A stretch of DNA of 7,648 bases, from positions 1-7,648 of the forward strand of contig CAMODP010000083.1 of assembly GCA_946611445.1 (NCBI GenBank), in the 5' to 3' direction. How positions within the stretch are numbered: the first letter of the stretch is position 1; each line of letters begins with the position of its first letter. This document shows positions 1-7,224 of this stretch, one piece after another. Source of the DNA: an uncultured Eubacterium sp. Its GTDB lineage: Bacteria > Bacillota > Clostridia > Lachnospirales > Lachnospiraceae. A model generated the notes under the pieces. It was not told where the DNA came from and searched no databases. It worked only from the letters and a program-made list of their open reading frames with translations. The translations under genes were made by a program, and so were the position numbers.

Positions 1-76
1 TGCTTCTGCCGGTGAAGGGCAGGCGGCGCAGGATGCTTCCGGCTATGGAGGGCAGGCGGTGCCGGATGCCTCGGGC
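1..76 (+). repeat. 33-bp imperfect tandem repeat encoding a Gly/Ala-rich linker
   Basis: Two adjacent 33-bp copies, 11-43 and 44-76, match at 26 of 33 positions. They encode GEGQAAQDASG and YGGQAVPDASG. Bases 1-10 look like the tail of a further copy (D)ASA, so the array continues upstream of the window. The unit is 11 codons long and keeps the frame. It acts as a flexible spacer between the missing N-terminus and the hydrolase domain. Confidence 0.8.
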
Positions 77-1180
77 AGCGGCCTGCACACAAATCCTGAT
101 GCTTTTGAAAGAGAATGGCGGACAGAGCAGCAGGCCGGCACAAAGCTGCAGTCCATGACCCTTGAGCAGAAGGTCGCGCAGATGTTTGCCGTGACCCCGG
201 ATACCCTGACAGGTGTAGAGGGGACTACGATTTTCGGCGATATAACCAGGGACGCGTTGACGCGGCTTCCGCTGGGCGGCCTGATCTATACGCGGGACAA
301 CCTGCAGAATGCTGACCAGACCAGAGTGATGCTGCAGATGACACAGGCATTCAGTGAAGAGCACACCGGCCTGCCGATGCTGTTTTTTGTGGATGAGGAA
401 GGCGGCACAGTTACCAGAATATCCGGAAACGAAGGCTTTCCCGAGATTCCACAGATCAGCAGCATGGCCGTTGTCGGCGCAGGAGGAGACACAGAACAGG
501 CATTGGCTGTGGGAGAGACCATCGGCGCGTATCTGTCTGACCTGGGATTCAATGTAGACCTGGCGCCTGTGGCGGATATCCTGTCTGACCCTGCCAGTCA
601 GGTGATCGGCACCCGGTCCTTCGGCAGCGATCCGCAGGTGGTCGCGGATATGGCCGCAGCGATGGGGACAGGCCTGGAGTCACAAGGTGTGCTGGCGTGC
701 TACAAGCACTTCCCAGGACACGGATCTACAGCTGCGGACACCCATGAAGGCAGTGCGTCCAGCAACAAAACCCTGGAGCAGTTAAAAGAATGCGAACTCC
801 TGCCTTTCCAGACGGCAATAGACAGAGGCGCCCGGATGATCATGGTATCCCACATCTCCCTGCCGAACGTGATAGGCTACGCGACGCCGGCCTCCCTGTC
901 ACCGTATCTCCTGAAGAATATCCTCCGGGAACAGATGGGATTTGAGGGTCTCATTATCACAGACGCCATGAACATGGGCGCAGTCACGGACAATTACACA
1001 GCGGCGGAAGCCGCAATATTGGCCGTGCAGGCCGGCGCCGACATGATACTCATGCCGGACGACCTGTGGTCCGCCTATACGGCCGTGGTGCATGCCGTGC
1101 AGGACGGCCAGATCCGCGAGGCGGACATAGACGCCGCCGTCAGCCGCATCCTGAAGGTGAAATATGAGCTGGCGGGTTGA
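2..1180 (+). CDS. nagZ: GH3 beta-N-acetylhexosaminidase (NagZ family), 5'-truncated by window edge
   Basis: Glycoside hydrolase family 3 enzyme that removes beta-linked N-acetylglucosamine, typically from muropeptides or chitooligosaccharides. The frame is open to the window edge, so the N-terminus (probably a signal or lipoprotein peptide) is missing. Counting from the GTG at 59, the visible part is a linker (about 1-25) followed by the TIM-barrel domain. Family signatures are DEEGGTVTR (112-120, sugar binding), NVDLAPVADI (165-174), IGTRSFGSDP (183-192), KHFPGHG (216-222) with the D227-T-H229 dyad that marks the NagZ subgroup, and TDAMNMG (301-307), in which D302 is the expected nucleophile. 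There is no C-terminal GH3 second domain, as in single-domain NagZ. The GTG at 59 lies inside a tandem repeat and is unlikely to be the start. The Gly/Ala/Asp linker suggests an extracellular, membrane-tethered enzyme. The family call is firm; the exact substrate is inferred. Confidence 0.9.
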   Translation, partial: ASAGEGQAAQDASGYGGQAVPDASGSGLHTNPDAFEREWRTEQQAGTKLQSMTLEQKVAQMFAVTPDTLTGVEGTTIFGDITRDALTRLPLGGLIYTRDNLQNADQTRVMLQMTQAFSEEHTGLPMLFFVDEEGGTVTRISGNEGFPEIPQISSMAVVGAGGDTEQALAVGETIGAYLSDLGFNVDLAPVADILSDPASQVIGTRSFGSDPQVVADMAAAMGTGLESQGVLACYKHFPGHGSTAADTHEGSASSNKTLEQLKECELLPFQTAIDRGARMIMVSHISLPNVIGYATPASLSPYLLKNILREQMGFEGLIITDAMNMGAVTDNYTAAEAAILAVQAGADMILMPDDLWSAYTAVVHAVQDGQIREADIDAAVSRILKVKYELAG

Positions 1181-1205
1181 AGGAAAGATATAAAGATGGT
1201 ATAGT
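1177..1205 (+). promoter_or_regulatory. Putative sigma-A promoter upstream of prfC
   Basis: TTGAAG (1177-1182) and TATAGT (1200-1205) are separated by 17 bp. They match the vegetative consensus at 4/6 and 5/6 positions. The -35 box overlaps the stop codon of the preceding hydrolase gene. Transcription would begin near 1212, giving a leader of roughly 47 nt before prfC. No terminator-like hairpin with a U run is visible in this gap, so read-through from nagZ is also possible. Confidence 0.5.
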
Positions 1206-1258
1206 AGATGGACGCTCGGAAAGCGGGACAGTATCAAACTATAACATAGGAGAATTTC

Positions 1259-2851
1259 ATGGCTGACTATTCCAGAGAAATTGAAAAACGCCGCACCTTC
1301 GCGATTATTTCGCATCCTGACGCGGGCAAGACGACCCTGACGGAGAAATTCCTCCTGTACGGGGGCGTGCTGAACCAGGCCGGTTCTGTGAAAGGAAAAG
1401 CGACGGCAAAGCACGCCGTGTCCGACTGGATGGAAATCGAGAAGCAGAGGGGTATTTCCGTGACGTCCTCTGTCCTGCAGTTCGTGTATGACGGATACTG
1501 CATCAATATTCTGGACACGCCCGGCCACCAGGATTTCTCGGAGGATACGTACCGGACGCTGATGGCTGCTGACTCGGCTGTCATGGTCATCGACGGCAGC
1601 AAGGGCGTGGAGGCCCAGACCCGCAAGCTGTTCAAGGTCTGCGCGATGCGGCACATCCCGATCTTCACATTTATAAACAAGCTGGACCGTGACGCGAGAG
1701 ATACCTTTGACCTGGTAGACGAGATCGAAAAAGAGCTTGGGATCCCGACCTGTCCGGTGAACTGGCCGATCGGGTCCGGAAAGAATTTCCGGGGCGTCTA
1801 CGACAGAAACACGGAAAGAGTCCTGACCTTCCGCGACACCCTGAAAGGTACAAAAGAGGGAATAGAAGAAGAGATCGCCATCGACGATCCCCATCTGCTG
1901 GATATCATGTCAGAAGATCAGAAGGAGCAGCTGGAAGAGGAGATTGAGCTGCTTGACGGCGCCTCCGCGGAATTCGACCAGGAGCGCGTCAGCCGCGGGG
2001 AACTCTCGCCGGTGTTCTTCGGCTCCGCGCTGACCAATTTCGGTGTGGAGACCTTCCTGCAGCATTTTCTGCAGATGACGACCTCCCCGCTCCCCAGAAA
2101 AGCGGACTGCGGGATGATCGAGCCATCGGATGCGGATTTCTCCTCCTTCGTGTTCAAGATTCAGGCGAACATGAACAAAAACCACAGGGACAGGATCGCT
2201 TTCATGCGGATCTGTTCCGGCAAGTTCAACGCGGATGAGGAGGTCTACCACGTACAGGGCGACCGGAAGATGCGGCTTCTGCAGCCGCAGCAGATGATGG
2301 CAGATGACCGGCACGTTGTCTCAGAGGCATATGCCGGCGATATTATTGGCGTCTTCGACCCCGGCATCTTCTCGATCGGCGATACCATCTGCGCACCGGG
2401 AAAGAAATTCCGGTTCGAGGGAATACCGACATTCGCGCCGGAGCATTTTGCCAGAGTCGCGCTTCTGGATTCCATGAAACGCAAACAGTTTGTCAAGGGC
2501 ATCACGCAGATCGCACAGGAAGGCGCTATCCAGATCTTCCAGGAGATCAAGGGAGGCATGGAAGAGATCATTGTCGGCGTTGTCGGCGTGCTGCAGTTTG
2601 ACGTGCTCCGCTTCCGTCTGGAGAGCGAGTACAACGTTGACATCCGCCTGGATATGCTTCCGTATGAATATATCCGCTGGATCGTGAACAAAGATGAGAT
2701 CGATCTCGACAGGATCACAGGTACGTCAGATATGAAGAAGGTAGTTGACATGAAGGGCAATCCGCTGCTGCTCTTTGTCAATTCCTGGAGCGTCGGCATG
2801 GTGCTCGACCGCAACGATAATCTGGTGCTGGAGGAGTTCTCGCGCAACTGA
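1259..2851 (+). CDS. prfC: Peptide chain release factor 3 (RF3)
   Basis: Class II release factor, a cytoplasmic GTPase that helps RF1 and RF2 leave the ribosome after termination. The 530 residues match the usual RF3 length (529 in E. coli). The G domain shows the P-loop SHPDAGKT (18-25), the switch I segment QRGISVTSS (63-71), DTPGH (86-90), NKLD (140-143) and the G5 GSA (255-257). The RF3-typical P-loop reads HPDAGKT instead of the HVDHGKT common in elongation factors. Domain II follows at about 280-390, and the C-terminal domain includes GVVGVLQFDVL (440-450). The start is an ATG with AGGAG at 1248-1252, 6 nt upstream. An ABC-F ATPase that also acts on ribosomes follows 81 bp downstream. 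All G motifs are intact. The call is firm. Confidence 0.97.
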   Translation: MADYSREIEKRRTFAIISHPDAGKTTLTEKFLLYGGVLNQAGSVKGKATAKHAVSDWMEIEKQRGISVTSSVLQFVYDGYCINILDTPGHQDFSEDTYRTLMAADSAVMVIDGSKGVEAQTRKLFKVCAMRHIPIFTFINKLDRDARDTFDLVDEIEKELGIPTCPVNWPIGSGKNFRGVYDRNTERVLTFRDTLKGTKEGIEEEIAIDDPHLLDIMSEDQKEQLEEEIELLDGASAEFDQERVSRGELSPVFFGSALTNFGVETFLQHFLQMTTSPLPRKADCGMIEPSDADFSSFVFKIQANMNKNHRDRIAFMRICSGKFNADEEVYHVQGDRKMRLLQPQQMMADDRHVVSEAYAGDIIGVFDPGIFSIGDTICAPGKKFRFEGIPTFAPEHFARVALLDSMKRKQFVKGITQIAQEGAIQIFQEIKGGMEEIIVGVVGVLQFDVLRFRLESEYNVDIRLDMLPYEYIRWIVNKDEIDLDRITGTSDMKKVVDMKGNPLLLFVNSWSVGMVLDRNDNLVLEEFSRN

Positions 2852-2932
2852 AGTGATGCAGACGGCGGAATGAAATGACTTCGGGAATACAGGCGGTAAA
2901 GCCAGGCAGGAAAAGAAAGACAGGAACACAGC

Positions 2933-4807
2933 ATGCTTCTGGAAATCACGGACGGCACGGTCTCACGGGGAGGGCGGGCCGTTCTTTCACATTTTGACTT
3001 CGCGGTCCGGGGAACGGAGAAGATCGCCATAGTCGGGCGCAATGGCGCGGGCAAGACGACCCTGCTGCAGCTGCTGGCAGGTGATCTGGAACTGGACGCG
3101 AATGAAAAGAATCCCTCTTCAGGAATGCGGACGGCCAGAAAGCTGACCGTTTCCATGCTGCGGCAGACGGGTCATTTTGAACCGGGCCAGACGCTGGCCG
3201 GGGCGCTGGGGATCAGCAGCATTTATGCTGAGATTCTTCCGGAGCCTGACCTCTTGCGGAAAAGGACAGAGTGTGACCGTCTCCTGACGGGTTTTGGATT
3301 CCGGAAGGAAGACAAATACAGGCCTGCAGAGACGTTTTCCGGCGGGGAGCAGGAGAAGCTGGCGATGATCCGCCTGTTTCTGGAAGAGGCTGACCTGCTG
3401 CTCCTGGATGAACCCACCAACCACCTGGACATGGAGACCACGGAGTGGCTGGAGTCCTGGCTTCACGCCTATAAGAAGGCTGTAATCATCGTATCACATG
3501 ACCGCTTTTTCCTGGACAGGACAGCGGATGTCATATATGAGATCGAGGCAGGAAGCCTTACCCGCTATCCCGGCAGCTATACCCGGTACCGACAGGAGAA
3601 GCAGGCGCAGTATCAGCGGCAGAAAAAAGCCTGGGAACAGCAGCAGGAGGAGATCCGCCGTCTGCAGGCCCTCATTGCCAGATTTAAAAACAGGCCTAAC
3701 AAGGCGGCATTTGCCAGGTCACGACAGAAGATTCTGGACCGCATGGTGCCGGTTCAGAAGCCGGCAGAGGACAATGCCAGAATCCGGACAGAGGAGCTGC
3801 TGCCCCTGCACCGGGGCAGCAAGTGGGTATTTGAAGCCGAGGATCTGCAGATCGGGTATCCCGGGGGCTTTCGCCTGACGGTGGATATCCGGATCCGCAG
3901 GGGACAGAAGCTGGCTTTGCTGGGCCCGAACGGCAGCGGAAAGACCACCTTCCTGCGCACGCTGGCCGGTCTGCAGCAGCCGCTCAAAGGAAGGCTGTCT
4001 GTCGGCGGCCACACGGACCTGGCGTACTTCGACCAGAACAGCGCGGCCCTGGAGGCGGAAGGGGATGTCCTGTCGTGGTTCCGGGAGCGCTTCCCCTCTC
4101 TGACGGAACAGGAAGCCAGATCCCGTCTGGCAGGCTATCTGTTCACGGGAAAAGACGCGCGCCGGCAGGTAAACGCGCTTTCCGGCGGCGAGAAGGCGCG
4201 TCTCGTTCTGGCGGCTATTTTAGAGGAAAGGCCGAATGTCCTGCTGCTGGACGAGCCTACCAACCACATGGACCTGCCGGCCCGGGAGACCATCGAATCC
4301 ATCCTGCAGGCCTACAGGGGAACGCTGGTTGTCATATCCCATGACCGGTATTTTATCAGGCAGACGGCAGAGTCCCTGCTGCTCTTTTCGGCAGACGGCA
4401 TCCGCGCATTTGCGTTCGGGTATGAGCAGTATGTGAACTGGAAAAAAGACCGGGAGGCTGCCGGGGGCGAGGCGGATGCAGCGTCGCTACGCGCCGCCCG
4501 CACCATCAGGGAACAGGCGATGCTGGAGAGCTTCCAGGCGGTGCCCGGCAGGTCGCATCTGCCCGGTGCCCTTCCGACAGAAGAACTGGCCAGAGACTGG
4601 AGACTGCGGGAACTGGAGCGCGACATGCAGGAAGCCGCCGAGACGTATGCCTGTGCGGAACAGGCCGTGCAGGAAATGCTGCTGCGGGATCCGGACGCCG
4701 CAGATGCGCAGGAAGAAGCCCGGCGGCACAGGGACGAAGCGCAGGCTGCGTGGACAGAATCCTGTCTGCAGTGGTACGAGGAGTTTCGCTCTTTCCATTT
4801 GCAGTGA
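2933..4807 (+). CDS. ABC-F family ATPase, subclass unassigned
   Basis: Soluble protein with two ATP-binding cassettes and no membrane segments, the hallmark of ABC-F proteins that bind the ribosomal E site. Cassette 1 has Walker A GRNGAGKT (35-42), signature FSGGEQ (135-140), Walker B LLLLDEPTNHLD (155-166) and H-loop SHD (188-190). Cassette 2 has GPNGSGKT (331-338), LSGGE (416-420), VLLLDEPTNHMD (436-447) and SHD (469-471). Both catalytic glutamates are present, E160 and E441. Between the cassettes a basic, Gln/Arg-rich helical linker (about 215-290) corresponds to the P-site interaction motif. A charged C-terminal extension (about 500-624) looks helical and possibly coiled coil. The ATG is supported by AGGAA at 2922-2926, 6 nt upstream. 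Its place next to RF3 fits a translation role. It could be a housekeeping translation factor or an antibiotic-resistance type; I cannot place it in Lsa, Vga, Msr or EttA. Confidence 0.9.
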   Translation: MLLEITDGTVSRGGRAVLSHFDFAVRGTEKIAIVGRNGAGKTTLLQLLAGDLELDANEKNPSSGMRTARKLTVSMLRQTGHFEPGQTLAGALGISSIYAEILPEPDLLRKRTECDRLLTGFGFRKEDKYRPAETFSGGEQEKLAMIRLFLEEADLLLLDEPTNHLDMETTEWLESWLHAYKKAVIIVSHDRFFLDRTADVIYEIEAGSLTRYPGSYTRYRQEKQAQYQRQKKAWEQQQEEIRRLQALIARFKNRPNKAAFARSRQKILDRMVPVQKPAEDNARIRTEELLPLHRGSKWVFEAEDLQIGYPGGFRLTVDIRIRRGQKLALLGPNGSGKTTFLRTLAGLQQPLKGRLSVGGHTDLAYFDQNSAALEAEGDVLSWFRERFPSLTEQEARSRLAGYLFTGKDARRQVNALSGGEKARLVLAAILEERPNVLLLDEPTNHMDLPARETIESILQAYRGTLVVISHDRYFIRQTAESLLLFSADGIRAFAFGYEQYVNWKKDREAAGGEADAASLRAARTIREQAMLESFQAVPGRSHLPGALPTEELARDWRLRELERDMQEAAETYACAEQAVQEMLLRDPDAADAQEEARRHRDEAQAAWTESCLQWYEEFRSFHLQ

Positions 4808-4820
4808 AATCTGTTATGAT
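4792..4820 (+). promoter_or_regulatory. Putative extended -10 sigma-A promoter for the asp23-nusB-xseA unit
   Basis: TTTCCA (4792-4797, 4/6 match) and TATGAT (4815-4820, 5/6 match) are exactly 17 bp apart. A TGT directly before the -10 box gives the extended TGnTATGAT form. The site covers the last codons of the ABC-F gene and the start of the following gap. Transcription would begin near 4827, just before the hairpin at 4831-4866. Confidence 0.55.
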
Positions 4821-4830
4821 GTTATGAAGT

Positions 4831-4873
4831 GATTACAGCGCCAAAAGCACGGAGCAATCCGTAATCTGTTTTT
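4831..4873 (+). terminator. Terminator- or attenuator-like hairpin with U run
   Basis: GATTAC (4831-4836) is an exact reverse complement of GTAATC (4861-4866). Nested inside, ACGGA (4849-4853) pairs with TCCGT (4858-4862) around a GCAA tetraloop. The two stems share two bases at 4861-4862, so they partly compete. TGTTTTT follows at 4867-4873. It could end the ABC-F transcript. If the promoter at 4792-4820 is used, it would instead sit right at the start of the new transcript and act as an attenuator. The stem is modest and the U run is only five long. Confidence 0.4.
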
Positions 4874-4931
4874 GGAGAGAGAATCATGAAGTGATAAAAA
4901 AGAAAAAACAACCTGATTCCGTACAGGCTGC

Positions 4932-4937
4932 AGGAGG
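4932..4937 (+). promoter_or_regulatory. Shine-Dalgarno site that supports the ATG at 4942
   Basis: Perfect AGGAGG, 4 nt before the ATG at 4942. A competing in-frame GTG at 4891 has GGAGAGAG at 4874-4881, 9 nt upstream. That longer form would add a 17-residue, lysine-rich extension not expected in this family, so the ATG is preferred. The same upstream SD also precedes a two-codon ORF (ATGAAGTGA, 4886-4894). Confidence 0.6.
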
Positions 4938-4941
4938 CAGT

Positions 4942-5325
4942 ATGGCACAGAAAAATAAAAATATCTATACAATATATGAAGACCAGACGACCGGCAAAGT
5001 GCAGATCGCGGATGAGGTGCTTGCCACGATCGCCGCGCTTGCCGCTACAGAGGCAGACGGGGTGGCCTGCATCGCCGGCGGCGTGACGCACGAGAAAGCG
5101 GCGCGGGCCGGTGCCCGTTCCCTGGCGAAGGGTGTGCGTATCGAGGTGTCCGGGCACACGATTTCTGTCCGCCTCATCATCGTAATGAAGTACAACTACA
5201 GCATCCCGGCGACCACCGCAAAGATCCAGGAGAGAGTGAAATCCGCGCTGGAGAACATGACAGGGTACGAGGTCACGGAAGTCAACGTCAGTGTGGCGGA
5301 TGTACAGGCAGAACCGAACGCGTAA
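4942..5325 (+). CDS. Asp23/Gls24 family envelope-stress protein (YqhY-like)
   Basis: Small protein of 127 residues from the Asp23/Gls24 (DUF322) family. Recognisable parts are GKVQIADEVLATIAALAA (18-35), the DGVACIAGG turn (39-47), the central beta segment GVRIEVSGHTISVRLIIV (64-81), and IQERVKSALENMTGYEVTEVNV (95-116) as the closing helix and strand. There is no signal peptide or membrane segment, so it is cytoplasmic; family members associate with the membrane through partners. In Bacillus the paralogue YqhY lies between accBC and nusB and has been linked to regulation of fatty-acid synthesis. The same position before nusB here suggests this is the YqhY counterpart. Its stop codon overlaps the ATG at 5325 (TAATG), which could allow coupled translation of the next gene. 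A longer form from the GTG at 4891 is possible but less likely. Confidence 0.88.
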   Translation: MAQKNKNIYTIYEDQTTGKVQIADEVLATIAALAATEADGVACIAGGVTHEKAARAGARSLAKGVRIEVSGHTISVRLIIVMKYNYSIPATTAKIQERVKSALENMTGYEVTEVNVSVADVQAEPNA

Positions 5326-5363
5326 TGACCCAGAGCGGCTATGATGGAAAGTGGGCATACAGA

Positions 5364-5876
5364 ATGAAACGCAGTGAACAGAGAGAGAGTATCTTCAGAC
5401 TCTTATATATGAAGCAGTTCAATTCCGGCGAGGAGATGGCTGACCAGACCGCCATTTATCTGCAGAGACTTCGTAATGACGCGGACGGGGATCCTTACGA
5501 CGAGCCCGATGACACCGCGGAAGAGACGGGCACTGCCGGCGGGAAACAATCCGGCGGCCGTCGCTTTGCACAGGTAGGGATGGAGGACGAGAGCTATATC
5601 AGCGAGAAGTATTCCCGCATAGCGGAACGCCTGCCGGAGATTGACGCAAAGCTGAATGAGGTCTCGCAGGGCTGGAAGACCAGCCGCATGAGCAAGGTAG
5701 ATCTGAGTATCCTTCGGCTGGCCGTCTATGAGCTGCTGTATGATGATTCGATCCCGACAGGCGTGGCCATCAACGAGGCGGTCGAAATCGCAAAGAAATA
5801 CGGCGGGGACGATTCCTCCTCATTTGTAAACGGGATTCTCGGAAAACTGGCGCGCCAGGTGGAGAAGAAGGATTGA
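5364..5876 (+). CDS. nusB: Transcription antitermination factor NusB
   Basis: RNA-binding all-helical protein that pairs with NusE (S10) on boxA RNA to keep RNA polymerase elongating through rRNA operons. From the ATG at 5364 it has 170 residues and opens with MKRSEQRESIFRLLYMKQF, the usual NusB first helix. Conserved later parts are SRMSKVDLSILRLAVYELL (107-125), IPTGVAINEAVEIAKKYGG (130-148) and FVNGILGKLA (154-163). An ATG at 5325 would add 13 unconserved residues. It overlaps the preceding stop codon, so it cannot be excluded, but neither start has a strong Shine-Dalgarno site. The protein is longer than typical NusB (about 140) because of an acidic and then Gly-rich insertion at roughly 39-75. 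The 3' end overlaps xseA by 4 bases. Identity is firm; the start is less certain. Confidence 0.93.
   Translation: MKRSEQRESIFRLLYMKQFNSGEEMADQTAIYLQRLRNDADGDPYDEPDDTAEETGTAGGKQSGGRRFAQVGMEDESYISEKYSRIAERLPEIDAKLNEVSQGWKTSRMSKVDLSILRLAVYELLYDDSIPTGVAINEAVEIAKKYGGDDSSSFVNGILGKLARQVEKKD
5857..5864 (+). promoter_or_regulatory. Shine-Dalgarno site for the TTG start of xseA
   Basis: AGGTGGAG lies inside the end of nusB, 8 nt before TTG at 5873. The TTG overlaps the nusB stop as TTGA. No in-frame ATG precedes the conserved YTVAQVNAYI segment of XseA, so the SD and the family N-terminus together fix this unusual start. Confidence 0.7.
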
Positions 5877-7216
5877 GCAACAATATATATACGGTCGCGC
5901 AGGTAAATGCCTATATACGCAACATGTTTGCGGCAGATTTCCTGCTGAACCGGGTATCTGTCCGGGGAGAGGTCAGCAATTGCAAGTACCATTCATCCGG
6001 GCATATCTATTTTACAATCAAAGACCAGCAGTCGGCCCTGGCGTGCGTGATGTTTTCCAGGGACCGCAGAGGGCTGGACTTCCGCATGCAGGACGGCGAC
6101 CACGTCGTCGTTACCGGTCCCGTTGAGGTATACCTGCGGGACGGCCGCTATCAGCTGTACGCGAAAAAGATCGAAAAACAGGGCGCCGGCCTTCTGTATG
6201 AGCGGTTTCTGGCGCTCAAGGCAGAGCTGGAAGAGATGGGCATGTTTTCACCGGAGTACAAACAGCCGATCCCTTCCATGGTGCGCCGGCTCGGGATCGT
6301 GACCGCGCCGACGGGCGCGGCCGTGCAGGACATCCGCAACATCGCGCTGCGGCGCAATCCGTATGTCCAGCTCATCCTGTACCCCGCTCTCGTCCAGGGG
6401 GATGGGGCGGCACAGAGCGTCGCAGAAGGTATCCGGACGCTGGACCGCCTGGGACTTGACTGCATTATCGTCGGACGGGGAGGCGGCTCCATAGAGGACT
6501 TGTGGGCCTTCAATGAAGAAATCGTCGCGCGGGCCATATTTGCCGCGCAGACGCCCGTGATCTCCGCGGTCGGCCACGAGACAGACACGACGATTGCCGA
6601 TTTTGTGGCGGATCTGCGCGCGCCGACGCCATCGGCTGCAGCAGAGCTGGCCGTAGCTGACATCCGCCAGCTGATGCAGCAGTTTGATACCTGGGAAAAA
6701 AGGCTGCAGAGCGATATGCAGGCCGTCCTGGAAGACAGACGCCGCGGCCTGGACGCGAGGAGCCGCCAGTGGCGTTATCTCAGCCCGGAGTATCAGATCA
6801 GGGAAAAGAGACAGCGGGCGGCCGACCTGGAAGAAACGTTCCGCGCCCAGATGGAAGAGCGGCTGAAAAACAGCAGAGAAAAAGCAGCGCAGAGCAGGCA
6901 GCGCCTTCAGCAGCAGCTGCCTCTCCTGCTCACAAGAGACAGACAGCGGCTCGGGCTGCTGGACATGCGCGTGCGCATGCAGCCGGAGCGGATCATCCAG
7001 GCAAACAGACACCGCCTGCAGCTGCTGATCCAGGCATTCGACGCCATGTCGCCGATCCGCCGGCTGAACCAGGGGTATGCCTGGGTCGAGGACGAAACGC
7101 ACCGGCATCTGTCAGGGGCCGCTCAGATCCGGCCGGGTGACAGGATGCGACTCATCTTCCGCGACGGAGAGGTCACGGCCGAGGCGCGGGAAGTCAAAGT
7201 GCGCGAGGAGAGTTAG
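5873..7216 (+). CDS. xseA: Exodeoxyribonuclease VII large subunit
   Basis: Catalytic large subunit of exonuclease VII, which degrades single-stranded DNA from both ends into oligonucleotides and works with several copies of the small subunit XseB. The 447 residues fit the family. Residues 1-100 form the OB-fold (SVRGEVSNCKYHSSGHIYFT, 29-48). The catalytic domain contains GIVTAPTGAAVQDI (141-154), GRGGGSIEDLWAFNEE (201-216) and SAVGHETDTTIADFVADLRA (231-250) followed by PTPSAAAEL. A long Gln/Arg-rich helical region (about 262-385) is the coiled-coil arm that binds XseB. The C-terminal segment has RLNQGYAWV (397-405) and PGDRMRLIFRDG (421-432). The gene starts with TTG and overlaps nusB by 4 bases, so translation is probably coupled. 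No xseB is seen directly downstream; a structured non-coding region follows instead. Confidence 0.96.
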   Translation: MSNNIYTVAQVNAYIRNMFAADFLLNRVSVRGEVSNCKYHSSGHIYFTIKDQQSALACVMFSRDRRGLDFRMQDGDHVVVTGPVEVYLRDGRYQLYAKKIEKQGAGLLYERFLALKAELEEMGMFSPEYKQPIPSMVRRLGIVTAPTGAAVQDIRNIALRRNPYVQLILYPALVQGDGAAQSVAEGIRTLDRLGLDCIIVGRGGGSIEDLWAFNEEIVARAIFAAQTPVISAVGHETDTTIADFVADLRAPTPSAAAELAVADIRQLMQQFDTWEKRLQSDMQAVLEDRRRGLDARSRQWRYLSPEYQIREKRQRAADLEETFRAQMEERLKNSREKAAQSRQRLQQQLPLLLTRDRQRLGLLDMRVRMQPERIIQANRHRLQLLIQAFDAMSPIRRLNQGYAWVEDETHRHLSGAAQIRPGDRMRLIFRDGEVTAEAREVKVREES

Positions 7217-7224
7217 AGCGGATG

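Noticed and set aside
59..61. GTG at 59 as the start of the hexosaminidase
   Set aside because: The frame stays open upstream to base 2, and the codon lies inside a tandem repeat with no clear Shine-Dalgarno site, so the gene is truncated by the window.
1211..1228. CGCT/AGCG hairpin between nagZ and prfC as a terminator
   Set aside because: Only four pairs and no following U run.
899..1894. 331-residue minus-strand open frame
   Set aside because: It runs antisense across the end of nagZ and the start of prfC, both of which carry intact family motifs. Its translation shows no recognisable domain, so it is a shadow frame of GC-rich coding DNA.
2245..3156. 303-residue minus-strand open frame
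   Set aside because: Antisense to prfC and the ABC-F gene, Ser/Arg-rich and without motifs, as expected for a shadow frame.
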